Source: Citrobacter sp. Res13-Sevr-PEB04-36 (GTDB lineage: Bacteria; Pseudomonadota; Gammaproteobacteria; Enterobacterales; Enterobacteriaceae). From it: a stretch of DNA of 64,000 bases. The position numbers were made by a program, and so were the translations under genes. The notes beneath the pieces were generated by a model. It had not been told where the DNA came from, did not search any database, and saw nothing but the letters and a program-made list of their open reading frames with translations. Positions 1 to 8,300 of this stretch are shown in pieces. The DNA lies in assembly GCF_015672735.1 (NCBI RefSeq), contig NZ_JADABY010000037.1, positions 1-64,000 on the forward strand, written 5' to 3'. Each line of letters starts with the position of its first letter. The first letter of the stretch is position 1.

Positions 1-2
1 CG

Positions 3-908
3 CTGAGTAACAATGAAGCAATGGAGATTGTTGATAAAGCTATTCAAGTTGGCTGGCGCTACTTTGATACCGCACCGCATTACGGTAGCGGCTTGTCAGA
101 ACTGCGTTTAGGACTGGGATTGCGCGGGCTGGAGCGTAGCGAATATGTATTGTCTACCAAAGTAGGGCGCCTACTACAATCCAGAAAACAGTTACCCGGT
201 CTTGAAGCTGGGGAGTTCTTTTATGACGAGAACCCGTTTAATCGGTGCGCTGATTACTCTTATGCAGGCATTATGCGCTCTTATGAAGAGTCTATTCAGC
301 GTCTGGGAACCCGTTATATCGACATTCTCTATGTTCACGATCTCGGTACTTATACCTACGGTAATACGGAACTGGAACGTCAGCATTTTAAAACCTTCTG
401 TGATTCCGGACAGAAAGCGTTAGTAGAACTGAAGCGTAATGGTGATATCAAAGCCTGGGGCGCTGGCGCGAATGAGGAGGCTATCCTGATGGCGCTAATG
501 GATAACGCTGAACCGGACATTCTCATGCTTGCTAACCGCTATAACTTGCTGGAAACAGATCGTCAGGTATTTTTTGCTCAATGTGAGAAAAACCGTGTCT
601 CGGTAGCGGTTGCTGCTCCTTTTGCGACCGGGATCCTGGTCGCAAAAGATAAATCCAAAGCACTGTATGAATACGGATCTGCGCCGGCTCAGGTTGTCGA
701 AAAAGTGAATGCTATAGAAGCTGTATGTGCAAAGCATTCTGTGCCGATTGGTGCAGCAGCGCTGCAATTCCCATTAAGAAATCAAAACGTGGTGACGGTT
801 ACCTGTGGCGTTCAGTCGGTGGAGCAGGCTGTAACTAATTTTGCCTGGGCTAACTGGGATATTCCGCAGGATTTGTGGGATGAGTTAGCCAGTATCGGCA
901 TTCAGTAA
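3..908 (+). CDS. Aldo/keto reductase, probable D-threo-aldose (L-fucose) 1-dehydrogenase; 5' end cut off
   Basis: The frame is open to the left window edge, so the true start lies outside. It encodes an aldo/keto reductase of the D-threo-aldose 1-dehydrogenase type, which oxidises L-fucose and related sugars to the lactone with NAD(P). Counting from the Met at base 21, the catalytic tetrad is visible: Asp16 and Tyr21 in FDTAPHYGSG, Lys47 in STKVGR and His106 in YVHDLG. A family protein normally has about 20-30 residues more at the N-terminus. The gene is followed after 47 bases by a sugar-acid dehydratase gene on the same strand, which supports a role as the first step of an oxidative sugar pathway. 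Family assignment is firm; the exact sugar is inferred. Confidence 0.85.
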   Translation: MSNNEAMEIVDKAIQVGWRYFDTAPHYGSGLSELRLGLGLRGLERSEYVLSTKVGRLLQSRKQLPGLEAGEFFYDENPFNRCADYSYAGIMRSYEESIQRLGTRYIDILYVHDLGTYTYGNTELERQHFKTFCDSGQKALVELKRNGDIKAWGAGANEEAILMALMDNAEPDILMLANRYNLLETDRQVFFAQCEKNRVSVAVAAPFATGILVAKDKSKALYEYGSAPAQVVEKVNAIEAVCAKHSVPIGAAALQFPLRNQNVVTVTCGVQSVEQAVTNFAWANWDIPQDLWDELASIGIQ

Positions 909-955
909 TCGTAATGCGTATTATCACCAAATAATTAACAGATATTGAGGATGTA

Positions 956-2056
956 ATGAAAATTATTAAAGCCGAAATCTTTATGGTTGATTTAAAACCT
1001 AAAGTAAAGCGTGTAGATGCGATTCAATCTTTTGTATCACAAGAGACGCCAATTATTCGTTTGACCACCGCGAGTGGAGAAATGGGTGAGGGGTATACCT
1101 ACACCATTGGTACCGGTGGTTCTTCGGTGGTTGCGTTATTGCGGGATCATTTGTTACCGAAGTTGATCGGCCAGGATGCGACAATGATTGAGCAGATTTG
1201 GGAGTCGCTGCTGTTCTCGACGCATGCGACATCGGTTGGTGCCATCACCTCGCTGGCATTGGCGGCTATCGATACAGCACTTTGGGATTTGAAGTGCAAG
1301 CGTATGAATTTACCACTATATAAAGTGGCAGGTGGCGCGAAGTCACGCATGAAACTGTATACCACCGAGGGCGGCTGGCTACATTTAAGCACTCAGGAGC
1401 TGGTGGATGATGCCTTGTCCGTCAAGGCTCAAGGGTTTTGTGGCTCCAAAATCAAAATTGGTTCTGAAAGTCCAATTCGCGATATTGAGCGCTTGCAAGC
1501 CGTGCGAGATGCGGTAGGTGATGAATACGTAATCATGACCGATTGTAATCAGGCGTTCAAATTTTCGGAAGCAAAGCAGCGGGCTGCGCTGCTGGAATCG
1601 ATTAATCTTTCATGGATTGAAGAACCGTTCCTCGCTCATGATGTTGATTCCCATCAAAAGCTGTGTGAATCAACAACAATTCCGGTCGCAGTGGGTGAAT
1701 CTATATATTCTATTCAACACTTCAAAGAATATCTGCAGAATAATGCTGCGGATATTATTCAGGTTGATGTTGCCCGTATCGGTGGGATCACGCCCTGGCT
1801 TAAAGTAGCACATATGGCTGAGTGCTTTAATAAAATTGTATGTCCGCACTTTTTGATGGAGTTGCACGTCTCGTTATGCTGCGCTATTACCAATAGCCGC
1901 TGGTTGGAATATATTCCTCAGCTTGATAGCATGACTCTCAGCAAAGTGAATATTAGTGAAGGGTTTGCTTGTCCGCCAGAGGAGCCAGGCTTGGGTATTC
2001 AATGGGACTGGCAAAAAATTAAGGCCGAAACCGTTGTGCATCATATTGTCGAATAA
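956..2056 (+). CDS. Enolase-superfamily (mandelate racemase/muconate lactonizing group) sugar-acid dehydratase
   Basis: A 366-residue enolase-superfamily protein. The N-terminal capping domain covers about residues 1-125 and the barrel about 130-350. Visible catalytic features are the K165-x-K167 pair, metal ligands Asp196, Glu222 and Glu248, and the Asp271/His298 dyad. This residue set is typical of the mandelate racemase subgroup, many of whose members dehydrate hexonates to 2-keto-3-deoxy acids. Its place between an aldose dehydrogenase and a DHDPS-family aldolase suggests it dehydrates the aldonate made by the upstream enzyme. It is shorter than the classical L-fuconate dehydratases (about 430 residues, from memory), so the substrate cannot be fixed from sequence alone. 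Confidence 0.88.
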   Translation: MKIIKAEIFMVDLKPKVKRVDAIQSFVSQETPIIRLTTASGEMGEGYTYTIGTGGSSVVALLRDHLLPKLIGQDATMIEQIWESLLFSTHATSVGAITSLALAAIDTALWDLKCKRMNLPLYKVAGGAKSRMKLYTTEGGWLHLSTQELVDDALSVKAQGFCGSKIKIGSESPIRDIERLQAVRDAVGDEYVIMTDCNQAFKFSEAKQRAALLESINLSWIEEPFLAHDVDSHQKLCESTTIPVAVGESIYSIQHFKEYLQNNAADIIQVDVARIGGITPWLKVAHMAECFNKIVCPHFLMELHVSLCCAITNSRWLEYIPQLDSMTLSKVNISEGFACPPEEPGLGIQWDWQKIKAETVVHHIVE

Positions 2057-2085
2057 TACGACTATTCGCTTCTCAGGAACATATT

Positions 2086-2982
2086 ATGTCTGAAAATCAT
2101 GCTCTATTTCATGGCGCATGGTGCCCATCAATTACTCCTTTTGATGATCAGGGGAATATTGATTTTGCGGCACTACAGCAGCATTTGCAACGTCTGGAAA
2201 ATGCCGGCACCCATGTTGTTCTGCTGATGGGTAGCATAGGGGAGTTCACTGCATTAACGTTGGATGAACGGCTGACGCTAATCCGTGAGGCACGTAAACT
2301 GACACCGTTGCCCATGGTTGCCAATATCTCTACGACCTGCGTTGATGACATGCTCCATCTGGCGGATGAAGCCAGAGATTGCGGTTATCAGGCGGTGATG
2401 ATTTTACCGCACTACTATTTTCAACAAACGCCGAGCCAACTACTTGCGTACTATCGTCAGTTAGGGCAGCGCCTGCAAGGTAAGTGGTTTGCTTATAATT
2501 TCCCTGCCCGTACCGGATGCGATCTGGATGCGACTTTGGTCGCACAATTAGCGGCTGAATTTCCAGATTTTGTTGGGGTGAAGGACACTGTTGACTGTCT
2601 CTCTCATACCCGCGCTATCATTCAGTCTGTTGTGCCAGTCAGACAGGACTTTGTCGTACTGTCAGGCTACGATGAGTATCTGATCCCCAATCTTTTGGCC
2701 GGTGGTGCAGGGGTTATTTCAGGGTTAAACAATATCTGTCCAGAGCTCTTTGTTCAGGCCATTGAGGCCTGGAAAGGTAATAATTTGGCGCAGCTTAACC
2801 ATATTCAGCGTGAAATTAGCCGTCTTTCTGGTATTTATGCTATTGGAAATGACTTCGTTACGACCATTAAAACTGCAGTGGCGCACAAATTCCAATATTC
2901 CGGGATTAAATCGCGCAGTTTTGCAGGCGAATTAACATTACAGGAATCTCTGTTAATCGACGATATGTTCGATATTAAATAA
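2086..2982 (+). CDS. Dihydrodipicolinate synthase/N-acetylneuraminate lyase family aldolase
   Basis: A 298-residue class I aldolase of the DapA/NanA family. The Schiff-base lysine is Lys166 in VGVKDT and the catalytic Tyr137 lies in YNFP. The substrate loop reads GSIGE (residues 49-53), as in 2-keto-3-deoxy acid aldolases, instead of the GTTGE loop of true DapA. It therefore probably cleaves a 2-keto-3-deoxy sugar acid to pyruvate plus an aldehyde. The gene lies 29 bases after the dehydratase and 74 bases before a lactaldehyde reductase homologue. L-lactaldehyde as the second product is an inference from that neighbour. Confidence 0.85.
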   Translation: MSENHALFHGAWCPSITPFDDQGNIDFAALQQHLQRLENAGTHVVLLMGSIGEFTALTLDERLTLIREARKLTPLPMVANISTTCVDDMLHLADEARDCGYQAVMILPHYYFQQTPSQLLAYYRQLGQRLQGKWFAYNFPARTGCDLDATLVAQLAAEFPDFVGVKDTVDCLSHTRAIIQSVVPVRQDFVVLSGYDEYLIPNLLAGGAGVISGLNNICPELFVQAIEAWKGNNLAQLNHIQREISRLSGIYAIGNDFVTTIKTAVAHKFQYSGIKSRSFAGELTLQESLLIDDMFDIK

Positions 2983-3056
2983 TAAAATACCTCCAGACAC
3001 ATTGCTGTATTTCCATATGCAGTAATGCCACACATTCATGTTATACGGTGAATATT

Positions 3057-4208
3057 ATGTCTTATAGAATGATTTTAAACGAAACTTCATATTTTGGCCC
3101 GGGTTCGATTAGCAGTATTGTTGATGAAGTAAAAACGCGTGGTTTTAAAAAAGCACTGGTCATCACTGATAATGCTCTTATTTGTTTTAATATAGCGACA
3201 AAGGTACTGGATATTCTTGATAGCGCAGATTTGTCCTACCAGGTTTTTGATAAGGTTACTCCTAACCCCACGATTGAAGTGGTACAAGAAGGGGTTGAGG
3301 CTTTCCAACAATCAGGAGCAGATTATCTGATTGCTATTGGTGGCGGCTCTCCGCAGGATACCTGTAAAGCTGTAGGGATTATTGTTAATAACCCTGAGTT
3401 TTCTGATGTGCGTAGCCTTGAGGGTGGGGCAAACACAAAAAATGCTGCCGTTCCGATGATTGCAGTTCCAACTACAGCCGGTACTGCGGCAGAGGTGACC
3501 ATTAACTATGTGATTACTGATGTGCAGAATCGACGCAAATTTGTCTGCTATGATCCGCATGCTATTCCTGTCGTGGCCATTATTGATGCCGATATGATGG
3601 TCAGCATGCCGGCCAGCCTGAAGGCCGCCACGGGTGTTGATGCGTTGACCCACGCAATCGAAGGTTATATTACGAAAGGGGCATGGGAATTAACCGACAT
3701 GCTGCATCTGAAGGCCATTGAGATGATTGGTCGTTCGCTGCGCGGGTCGATACAGGGCATTGCGCAGGATGCTGATGGGATGGCTCTGGGGCAATATATT
3801 GCCGGAATGGGTTTTTCCAACGTCGGACTGGGGTTAGTGCATGGGATGGCGCACCCGCTGGGCGCCTTTTACGGCACTCCGCATGGTGTTGCTAATGCGG
3901 TACTGTTGCCACACATCATGGCTTACAATGCTGATTTTACTGGTGAGAAGTATCGAGACATCGCGTTGGCTCTCGGTAATAACCACGCTGCAACATTGCC
4001 AATTGAGGATGCCCGTCAAGCGGCGGTAGAGGCAGTCATACAGCTAAACCGTGACGTTAATATCCCCGTTCGACTGCGGGATATAGGGATGAAACTTGAA
4101 GATATAGATGCGCTGGCGGAGGCCGCGATGGTTGATGTATGTACTGGTGGTAATCCACGTGAAACCAATATTGAAGAAATTAAAGCGCTATATGAACAGC
4201 TCTACTAA
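3057..4208 (+). CDS. Iron-dependent alcohol dehydrogenase, FucO-like lactaldehyde reductase
   Basis: A group III iron-type alcohol dehydrogenase, 383 residues from the ATG at 3057. It closely resembles E. coli FucO (382 residues), which reduces L-lactaldehyde to 1,2-propanediol. Shared stretches include the opening RMILNET, the nucleotide-binding IGGGSPQDTCKA, VPTTAGTAAEVTINYV, and the iron-binding histidines in GLVHGMAHPLGAFYGTPHG. A GTG nine bases upstream is an alternative start, but the ATG sits behind a GGTGA motif and matches FucO in length. As last gene of the operon it gives the best clue to the aldehyde: the upstream aldolase probably releases lactaldehyde. The chromosomal fucO of the classical fucose regulon would be elsewhere. 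Confidence 0.9.
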   Translation: MSYRMILNETSYFGPGSISSIVDEVKTRGFKKALVITDNALICFNIATKVLDILDSADLSYQVFDKVTPNPTIEVVQEGVEAFQQSGADYLIAIGGGSPQDTCKAVGIIVNNPEFSDVRSLEGGANTKNAAVPMIAVPTTAGTAAEVTINYVITDVQNRRKFVCYDPHAIPVVAIIDADMMVSMPASLKAATGVDALTHAIEGYITKGAWELTDMLHLKAIEMIGRSLRGSIQGIAQDADGMALGQYIAGMGFSNVGLGLVHGMAHPLGAFYGTPHGVANAVLLPHIMAYNADFTGEKYRDIALALGNNHAATLPIEDARQAAVEAVIQLNRDVNIPVRLRDIGMKLEDIDALAEAAMVDVCTGGNPRETNIEEIKALYEQLY

Positions 4209-4223
4209 TTACTAATACTCTGC

Positions 4224-4253
4224 GACCGGTAGCTATACCGGTCGTATTATTTC
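4224..4253. terminator. Bidirectional terminator hairpin between the sugar operon and its regulator
   Basis: CGACCGGTA pairs with TACCGGTCG around a GCTA loop and is followed by an AT-rich run. It sits between two converging genes and could end transcription from both sides. Confidence 0.65.
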
Positions 4254-4264
4254 AGCAGGGAGAG

Positions 4265-4876
4265 TTATTTAAAGCTGGAAAACAGACGGCTATAAGAGTT
4301 GCCGACGTGCTGGGTAATGGCATCGCGGGTCTGCTCTATATCTCTGGCGATAATGCCAGCACAAATTTTCAGATGCTCTCTGGATGAGTCAGTAATTGAG
4401 TCATTCTTCATTTTATCCGAGCGCAGCATGCGCAAGCGATCGTACATAAATGACAGCGTTTTAGTCACTATGGGGTTGTGGCAGTCAGACAGCATCTGCT
4501 CATGAAGTTCGTTATCCGCTTCCAGTAACAGTGACACATCCTGTTGCTGAAAACCTGCTTCGATTTTATCTTTAATCTGCTGATAGCGTTGTGGATCCTG
4601 ATTCTCCCATGACAGATTCAGCACCATAATTTCAATATCTTTTCTGATCTGAAAAATATCGCGTATTTCGCTGAAAGTGATGGGCTTGATGGTTTTGGTT
4701 TTATTTTTAGAAGGTTCAATCCACCCTTCGGTTATCAGGCGAAACAAGGCTTCTCGCAGCGGGGTTCGACTGACGTTGAGCTCCTGACATAGCTCGTTTT
4801 CAGATATGGCGCCCACTAACTCATTGGCGATGATTTTGGCCTTCAATTGATGATACGTTTTTTCGCTGATATTCAT
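4265..4876 (-). CDS. GntR-family transcriptional regulator (FadR/FCD subfamily)
   Basis: A 203-residue regulator. The N-terminal winged helix covers about residues 1-70 and carries the GntR hallmark SRTPLREALFRL. An all-helical FCD ligand-binding domain fills about residues 80-195, with conserved Asp/His positions (ADNELHEQML, SSREHLKICAG) that usually bind a metal and an organic acid. It converges on the sugar-acid operon, so it is the natural candidate to sense one of its intermediates. No operator was identified with confidence. Confidence 0.85.
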   Translation of the reverse strand: MNISEKTYHQLKAKIIANELVGAISENELCQELNVSRTPLREALFRLITEGWIEPSKNKTKTIKPITFSEIRDIFQIRKDIEIMVLNLSWENQDPQRYQQIKDKIEAGFQQQDVSLLLEADNELHEQMLSDCHNPIVTKTLSFMYDRLRMLRSDKMKNDSITDSSREHLKICAGIIARDIEQTRDAITQHVGNSYSRLFSSFK

Positions 4877-5041
4877 AGATTAGGTTCAATGACGGTCATA
4901 ATCCGGTTTAGTTACCTACAAATTAGTCGCTTGTCACTATGAAATCAATGGGTAAGCCTGTGTGCTTTGCGGCCGTATGATAAGTAAAGAGCGAATGCTG
5001 GCATTTCTTACTGTGCAATTAAGAGCATGGGCGGGATATAA

Positions 5042-5069
5042 AGAAATCCACGCGTTAGCGTGGATTTCT
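5042..5069 (-). terminator. Probable ychF terminator
   Basis: A perfect 12-base inverted repeat (AGAAATCCACGC / GCGTGGATTTCT) with loop GTTA lies 25 bases beyond the ychF stop. On the minus strand it is followed by TTATAT. Confidence 0.65.
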
Positions 5070-5093
5070 GGTCTACTCAGACAGCACAGCAAA

Positions 5094-6188
5094 TTACACG
5101 TTGAACAGGAAGTTCATTACGTCGCCATCTTTAACGATGTAATCTTTACCTTCCGCACGCATCTTGCCGGCTTCTTTTGCGCCTTGCTCACCTTTATAGG
5201 TGATGAAGTCTTCAAATGCGATGGTCTGTGCGCGGATAAAGCCTTTCTCGAAGTCGGTGTGGATCTTACCGGCAGCCTGCGGAGCAGTTGCGCCTACAGG
5301 GATGGTCCACGCGCGGACTTCTTTCACGCCTGCGGTGAAGTAGGTTTGCAGGTTCAGCAGTTCATAACCGGCGCGGATCACGCGGTTCAGACCAGGTTCT
5401 TCAATGCCCAGCTCAGCCATAAATTCTTCACGATCGGCATCGTCGAGTTCGGCGATATCGGATTCAACCGCCGCGCACACGGCAACTACCACAGAGCCTT
5501 CAGCTGCCGCGATCTCGCGCACTTTATCGAGGTACGGGTTGTTCTCAAAACCGTCTTCGTTAACGTTGGCGATATACATGGTTGGCTTCAGGGTCAGGAA
5601 GCTCAGGTATTTGATGGCGGCTTTGTCTTCGTCTGTCAGGTTAGTCAGTGAACGCAGCATCCCGGCATTTTCCAGCTGTGGCAGACATTTTTCCAGCGCG
5701 GCCAGTTCAGCTTTAGCGTCTTTGTCGCCGCCTTTGGCTTTCTTCTGCACGCGGTGAATCGCGCGTTCGCAGGTATCCAGGTCAGACAGAGCCAGTTCGG
5801 TGTTGATAACGTCGATATCGTCAGCCGGATCCACTTTGTTATTAACGTGAATGATATTGTCGTTTTCAAAGCAGCGTACCACGTGGCCGATCGCTTCGGT
5901 TTCGCGGATGTTGGTCAGGAACTGGTTACCCAGACCTTCACCTTTGGACGCGCCTTTTACCAGACCGGCAATGTCGACGAATTCCATAGTAGTCGGGAGA
6001 ATACGCTGCGGCTTGACGATCTCAGCCAACTGGTCCAGACGCGGATCGGGCATCGGTACAACGCCAGTGTTCGGCTCAATAGTACAGAACGGGAAGTTAG
6101 CCGCTTCAATACCCGCTTTGGTGAGCGCGTTGAACAGGGTGGATTTGCCTACGTTTGGCAAACCGACGATACCGCATTTGAATCCCAT
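5094..6188 (-). CDS. ychF: Redox/ribosome-associated P-loop ATPase YchF (OLA1 family)
   Basis: A 364-residue Obg-related P-loop NTPase that in E. coli prefers ATP, binds ribosomes and affects oxidative stress responses. The P-loop is GLPNVGKST (residues 9-17), and switch II is in [12 protein letters not shown]. The C-terminal TGS-like domain ends in the usual [12 protein letters not shown]. It is one residue longer than the E. coli protein. The next gene in the same direction is pth, 115 bases upstream. Confidence 0.97.
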   Translation of the reverse strand: MGFKCGIVGLPNVGKSTLFNALTKAGIEAANFPFCTIEPNTGVVPMPDPRLDQLAEIVKPQRILPTTMEFVDIAGLVKGASKGEGLGNQFLTNIRETEAIGHVVRCFENDNIIHVNNKVDPADDIDVINTELALSDLDTCERAIHRVQKKAKGGDKDAKAELAALEKCLPQLENAGMLRSLTNLTDEDKAAIKYLSFLTLKPTMYIANVNEDGFENNPYLDKVREIAAAEGSVVVAVCAAVESDIAELDDADREEFMAELGIEEPGLNRVIRAGYELLNLQTYFTAGVKEVRAWTIPVGATAPQAAGKIHTDFEKGFIRAQTIAFEDFITYKGEQGAKEAGKMRAEGKDYIVKDGDVMNFLFNV

Positions 6189-6303
6189 GTTTAAATCACC
6201 TTAATCTTTTGATATTCAACCTGTTATGGAAAACAGATTGTAGAAAAGTAAATAACTTTGCCTATTATACACAGCACGCGCGAAAAATGCCGCACATCGC
6301 TGC

Positions 6304-6888
6304 TTATTGTGCTTTAAAGGTATGTAATCGGCTGGTTGCCTTGGTCAGGCCATCTTTGAACAAAATCTCGGTACAACGTGCCGCTTCGTCGATGGCTTCA
6401 TCAATTAACTTCTGTTCTGAAACAGGCGGTTTGCCTAAAACAAAACCGACAACTTTGTTTTTATCGCCGGGATGGCCAATTCCGACGCGTAAGCGATGAA
6501 AGTTCGGGTTATTGCCCAACTTGCTGATGATGTCTTTCAGGCCGTTATGTCCGCCGTGACCGCCGCCGAGCTTAAACTTGGCAACACCTGGGGGCAAATC
6601 TAATTCGTCGTGGGCAACCAAAATCTCATCGGGGTTAATCCGGTAAAAGCTGGCCATCGCGCTGACTGCCTTGCCGCTCAGATTCATAAATGTGGTTGGC
6701 ACCAGCAGGCGGACATCTTCACCTTCGAGCGTCACTCTGGAGGTGTAACCGAAGAATTTCGGCTCATCGCGCAGGGGGGCGCGTAATCTCTCTGCCAGCA
6801 AATCGACGTACCATGCGCCGGCATTGTGTCGCGTAGCCGCATATTCTGCGCCGGGGTTCGCCAGACCGACAATCAATTTAATCGTCAC
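6304..6888 (-). CDS. pth: Peptidyl-tRNA hydrolase
   Basis: Pth recycles peptidyl-tRNA dropped from ribosomes, cleaving the ester bond in the cytoplasm. The 194-residue protein has the family motifs [17 protein letters not shown], with the catalytic His, and [17 protein letters not shown] start at 6888 gives exactly the E. coli length; the frame is open further upstream, but that extension ([11 protein letters not shown]...) has no family counterpart. It lies upstream of ychF on the same strand, as in E. coli. Confidence 0.97.
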   Translation of the reverse strand: MTIKLIVGLANPGAEYAATRHNAGAWYVDLLAERLRAPLRDEPKFFGYTSRVTLEGEDVRLLVPTTFMNLSGKAVSAMASFYRINPDEILVAHDELDLPPGVAKFKLGGGHGGHNGLKDIISKLGNNPNFHRLRVGIGHPGDKNKVVGFVLGKPPVSEQKLIDEAIDEAARCTEILFKDGLTKATSRLHTFKAQ

Positions 6889-7058
6889 GTATTTTGTCCT
6901 GAGTGTGTCCATAACCGGCGTGTAGTTTACTGTCTGTCGGCGCACTTGACAAAAAACTGCGTGCGTACCGGCACAAACTGAATAATTGCCTCACTGGACT
7001 ATTAGAAAGTGAGAGTGTTCAGTAGCTTATTTGTAAAGTTTTGTTGCATGAGTGTTTG

Positions 7059-7082
7059 TAATTGTGATCGCAGGCGCACTTG
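7059..7082 (+). promoter_or_regulatory. Possible CRP site upstream of ychH
   Basis: TTGTGATCGCAGGCGCACTT has one good CRP half (TGTGA) and a degenerate second half. E. coli ychH is known to be CRP-activated. The site lies about 80 bases before the ychH start. Confidence 0.35.
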
Positions 7083-7162
7083 CGAGCGGCAGTGTTGTCT
7101 ATACTTTACACATAAGGATTAGGGGTATTCCCTGTAGCAACCCAAAGTTCCGGAGGTGACAC

Positions 7163-7441
7163 ATGAAACGCAAAAACGCTTCGTTACTCGGTAACGTGCT
7201 CATGGCTTTAGGGTTGGTGGTGATGGTTGTCGGTGTGGGCTATTCAATCTTAAATCAGCTGCCGCAATTTAATCTGCCACAATTTTTCGCACACGGTGCC
7301 GTGCTCAGTATTTTTGTTGGCGGCGTACTCTGGCTGGCGGGGGCTCGCGTCGGCGGTCACGAACAAATCAGCGACCGCTACTGGTGGGTGCGCCATTACG
7401 ACAAACGCTGTCGTCGTAATAATAGCCAACGCCATAGCTAA
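7163..7441 (+). CDS. ychH: Stress-induced small inner membrane protein YchH
   Basis: A 92-residue protein nearly identical to E. coli YchH. Two hydrophobic helices lie at about residues 8-30 and 43-62, followed by a basic tail (YDKRCRRNNSQRHS). In E. coli it is induced by several stresses and affects biofilm formation; its biochemical role is unknown. A GGAGGTGA ribosome-binding site precedes the ATG. It is divergent from pth. Confidence 0.95.
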   Translation: MKRKNASLLGNVLMALGLVVMVVGVGYSILNQLPQFNLPQFFAHGAVLSIFVGGVLWLAGARVGGHEQISDRYWWVRHYDKRCRRNNSQRHS

Positions 7442-7459
7442 ACCGTGATATTCCTGCAG

Positions 7460-7487
7460 ACCAGCCAGCATCACGCTGACTGGTTTT
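7460..7487 (+). terminator. Terminator after ychH
   Basis: ACCAGCCAGC pairs with GCTGACTGGT around ATCAC, with one mismatch, and is followed by TTTT. It also marks the boundary where the converging bc1 operon ends. Confidence 0.65.
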
Positions 7488-8299
7488 CAGTTCGTCTTGT
7501 TTCTGTGCGAGCGGGACCGAATGCGCTGTAATAGTGCTAGTAGGGCTAAAACCACTGCCAGATACCCCATGACGTACATTCCCTGAAGTTTTCTTGATGC
7601 CAGCTGCGGATCGGCGACCCACGCCAGAAACGCGGTGACGTCACGCGCGTACTGTTCCTCGGTTTGTGGCAGATGGGACTGCGAGGTCCAGGTAATCTCA
7701 CCGTCTGCCAGCGGCTTTGGCATATTGATTACCCCACCCGGGAAATACCTGTTTGCCTTCATCTCTGGATCGTTGGGTAAATAACCCGTTAGCAGCGCAT
7801 AAATATAATCCGCACCGCCGTCAGTATAGGGAATAAACGCATCGAGGATAAACTGCGGAAACCCGCGATCGTAGCTTCGTGCCCGCGCGATATAGCTGAG
7901 ATCCACCGGTAGTGCGCCATTGTTGAGGTATTTGGCTTCCTGATCGTTCAGATAAGGGGAGGCGAAGACATCGTTCAGATTGCCATCTCGCTCACCCGGT
8001 TGCCCGTCGTCTTCAACTGTTGCAAACACATAGCCGCTGGCTAGCGCTTTGGCCTCCGCTTGCGTGAGATGCGGCCCGCCAGGTTCGGTTAGCTCTTTGA
8101 AGGTGAGGTATTTCATACCGTGGCAGGCCCGGCATTTTTCTTCGTAAACCTGCAAACCGCGGCGCAATTGCTCGCTGTCGTGTGTGCCGTTTACGCCGCT
8201 AAATGCCCATGACTGTTGGGGGGGAAGCTGCGCATACAGTTCGTGACCGCAGAGCAAACCCAGAGCCAGGGCGGCATAGCTTAAGCATCGTCCTATCAT
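7487..8299 (-). CDS. petC: Cytochrome c1, bc1 complex subunit
   Basis: A 270-residue cytochrome c1 type subunit. The signal peptide (residues about 1-23, ending LYA-Q) exports it. A CRACH haem c motif lies near residue 56, within EEKCRACHGMKYLTF. A C-terminal helix (GMYVMGYLAVVLALLALLQRI) anchors it to the inner membrane, followed by a basic tail. The product carries electrons from the Rieske centre to a periplasmic acceptor. It is the last gene of the unit; its start follows the cytochrome b stop by one base (TGACATGA). Enterobacteria normally lack a bc1 complex, so this points to acquisition by transfer. Confidence 0.9.
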   Translation of the reverse strand: MIGRCLSYAALALGLLCGHELYAQLPPQQSWAFSGVNGTHDSEQLRRGLQVYEEKCRACHGMKYLTFKELTEPGGPHLTQAEAKALASGYVFATVEDDGQPGERDGNLNDVFASPYLNDQEAKYLNNGALPVDLSYIARARSYDRGFPQFILDAFIPYTDGGADYIYALLTGYLPNDPEMKANRYFPGGVINMPKPLADGEITWTSQSHLPQTEEQYARDVTAFLAWVADPQLASRKLQGMYVMGYLAVVLALLALLQRIRSRSHRNKTN

Positions 8300-8300
8300 G

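Noticed and set aside
2997-3027. Inverted repeat in the gap before the FucO-like gene
   Set aside because: The arms CATTGCTG and CAGTAATG are short and carry a mismatch. No T-run follows, so it does not qualify as a terminator or clear operator.
4962-5651. 229-codon plus-strand frame near ychF
   Set aside because: Most of it is antisense to ychF, and its start lies in the terminator region; it has no recognisable features.
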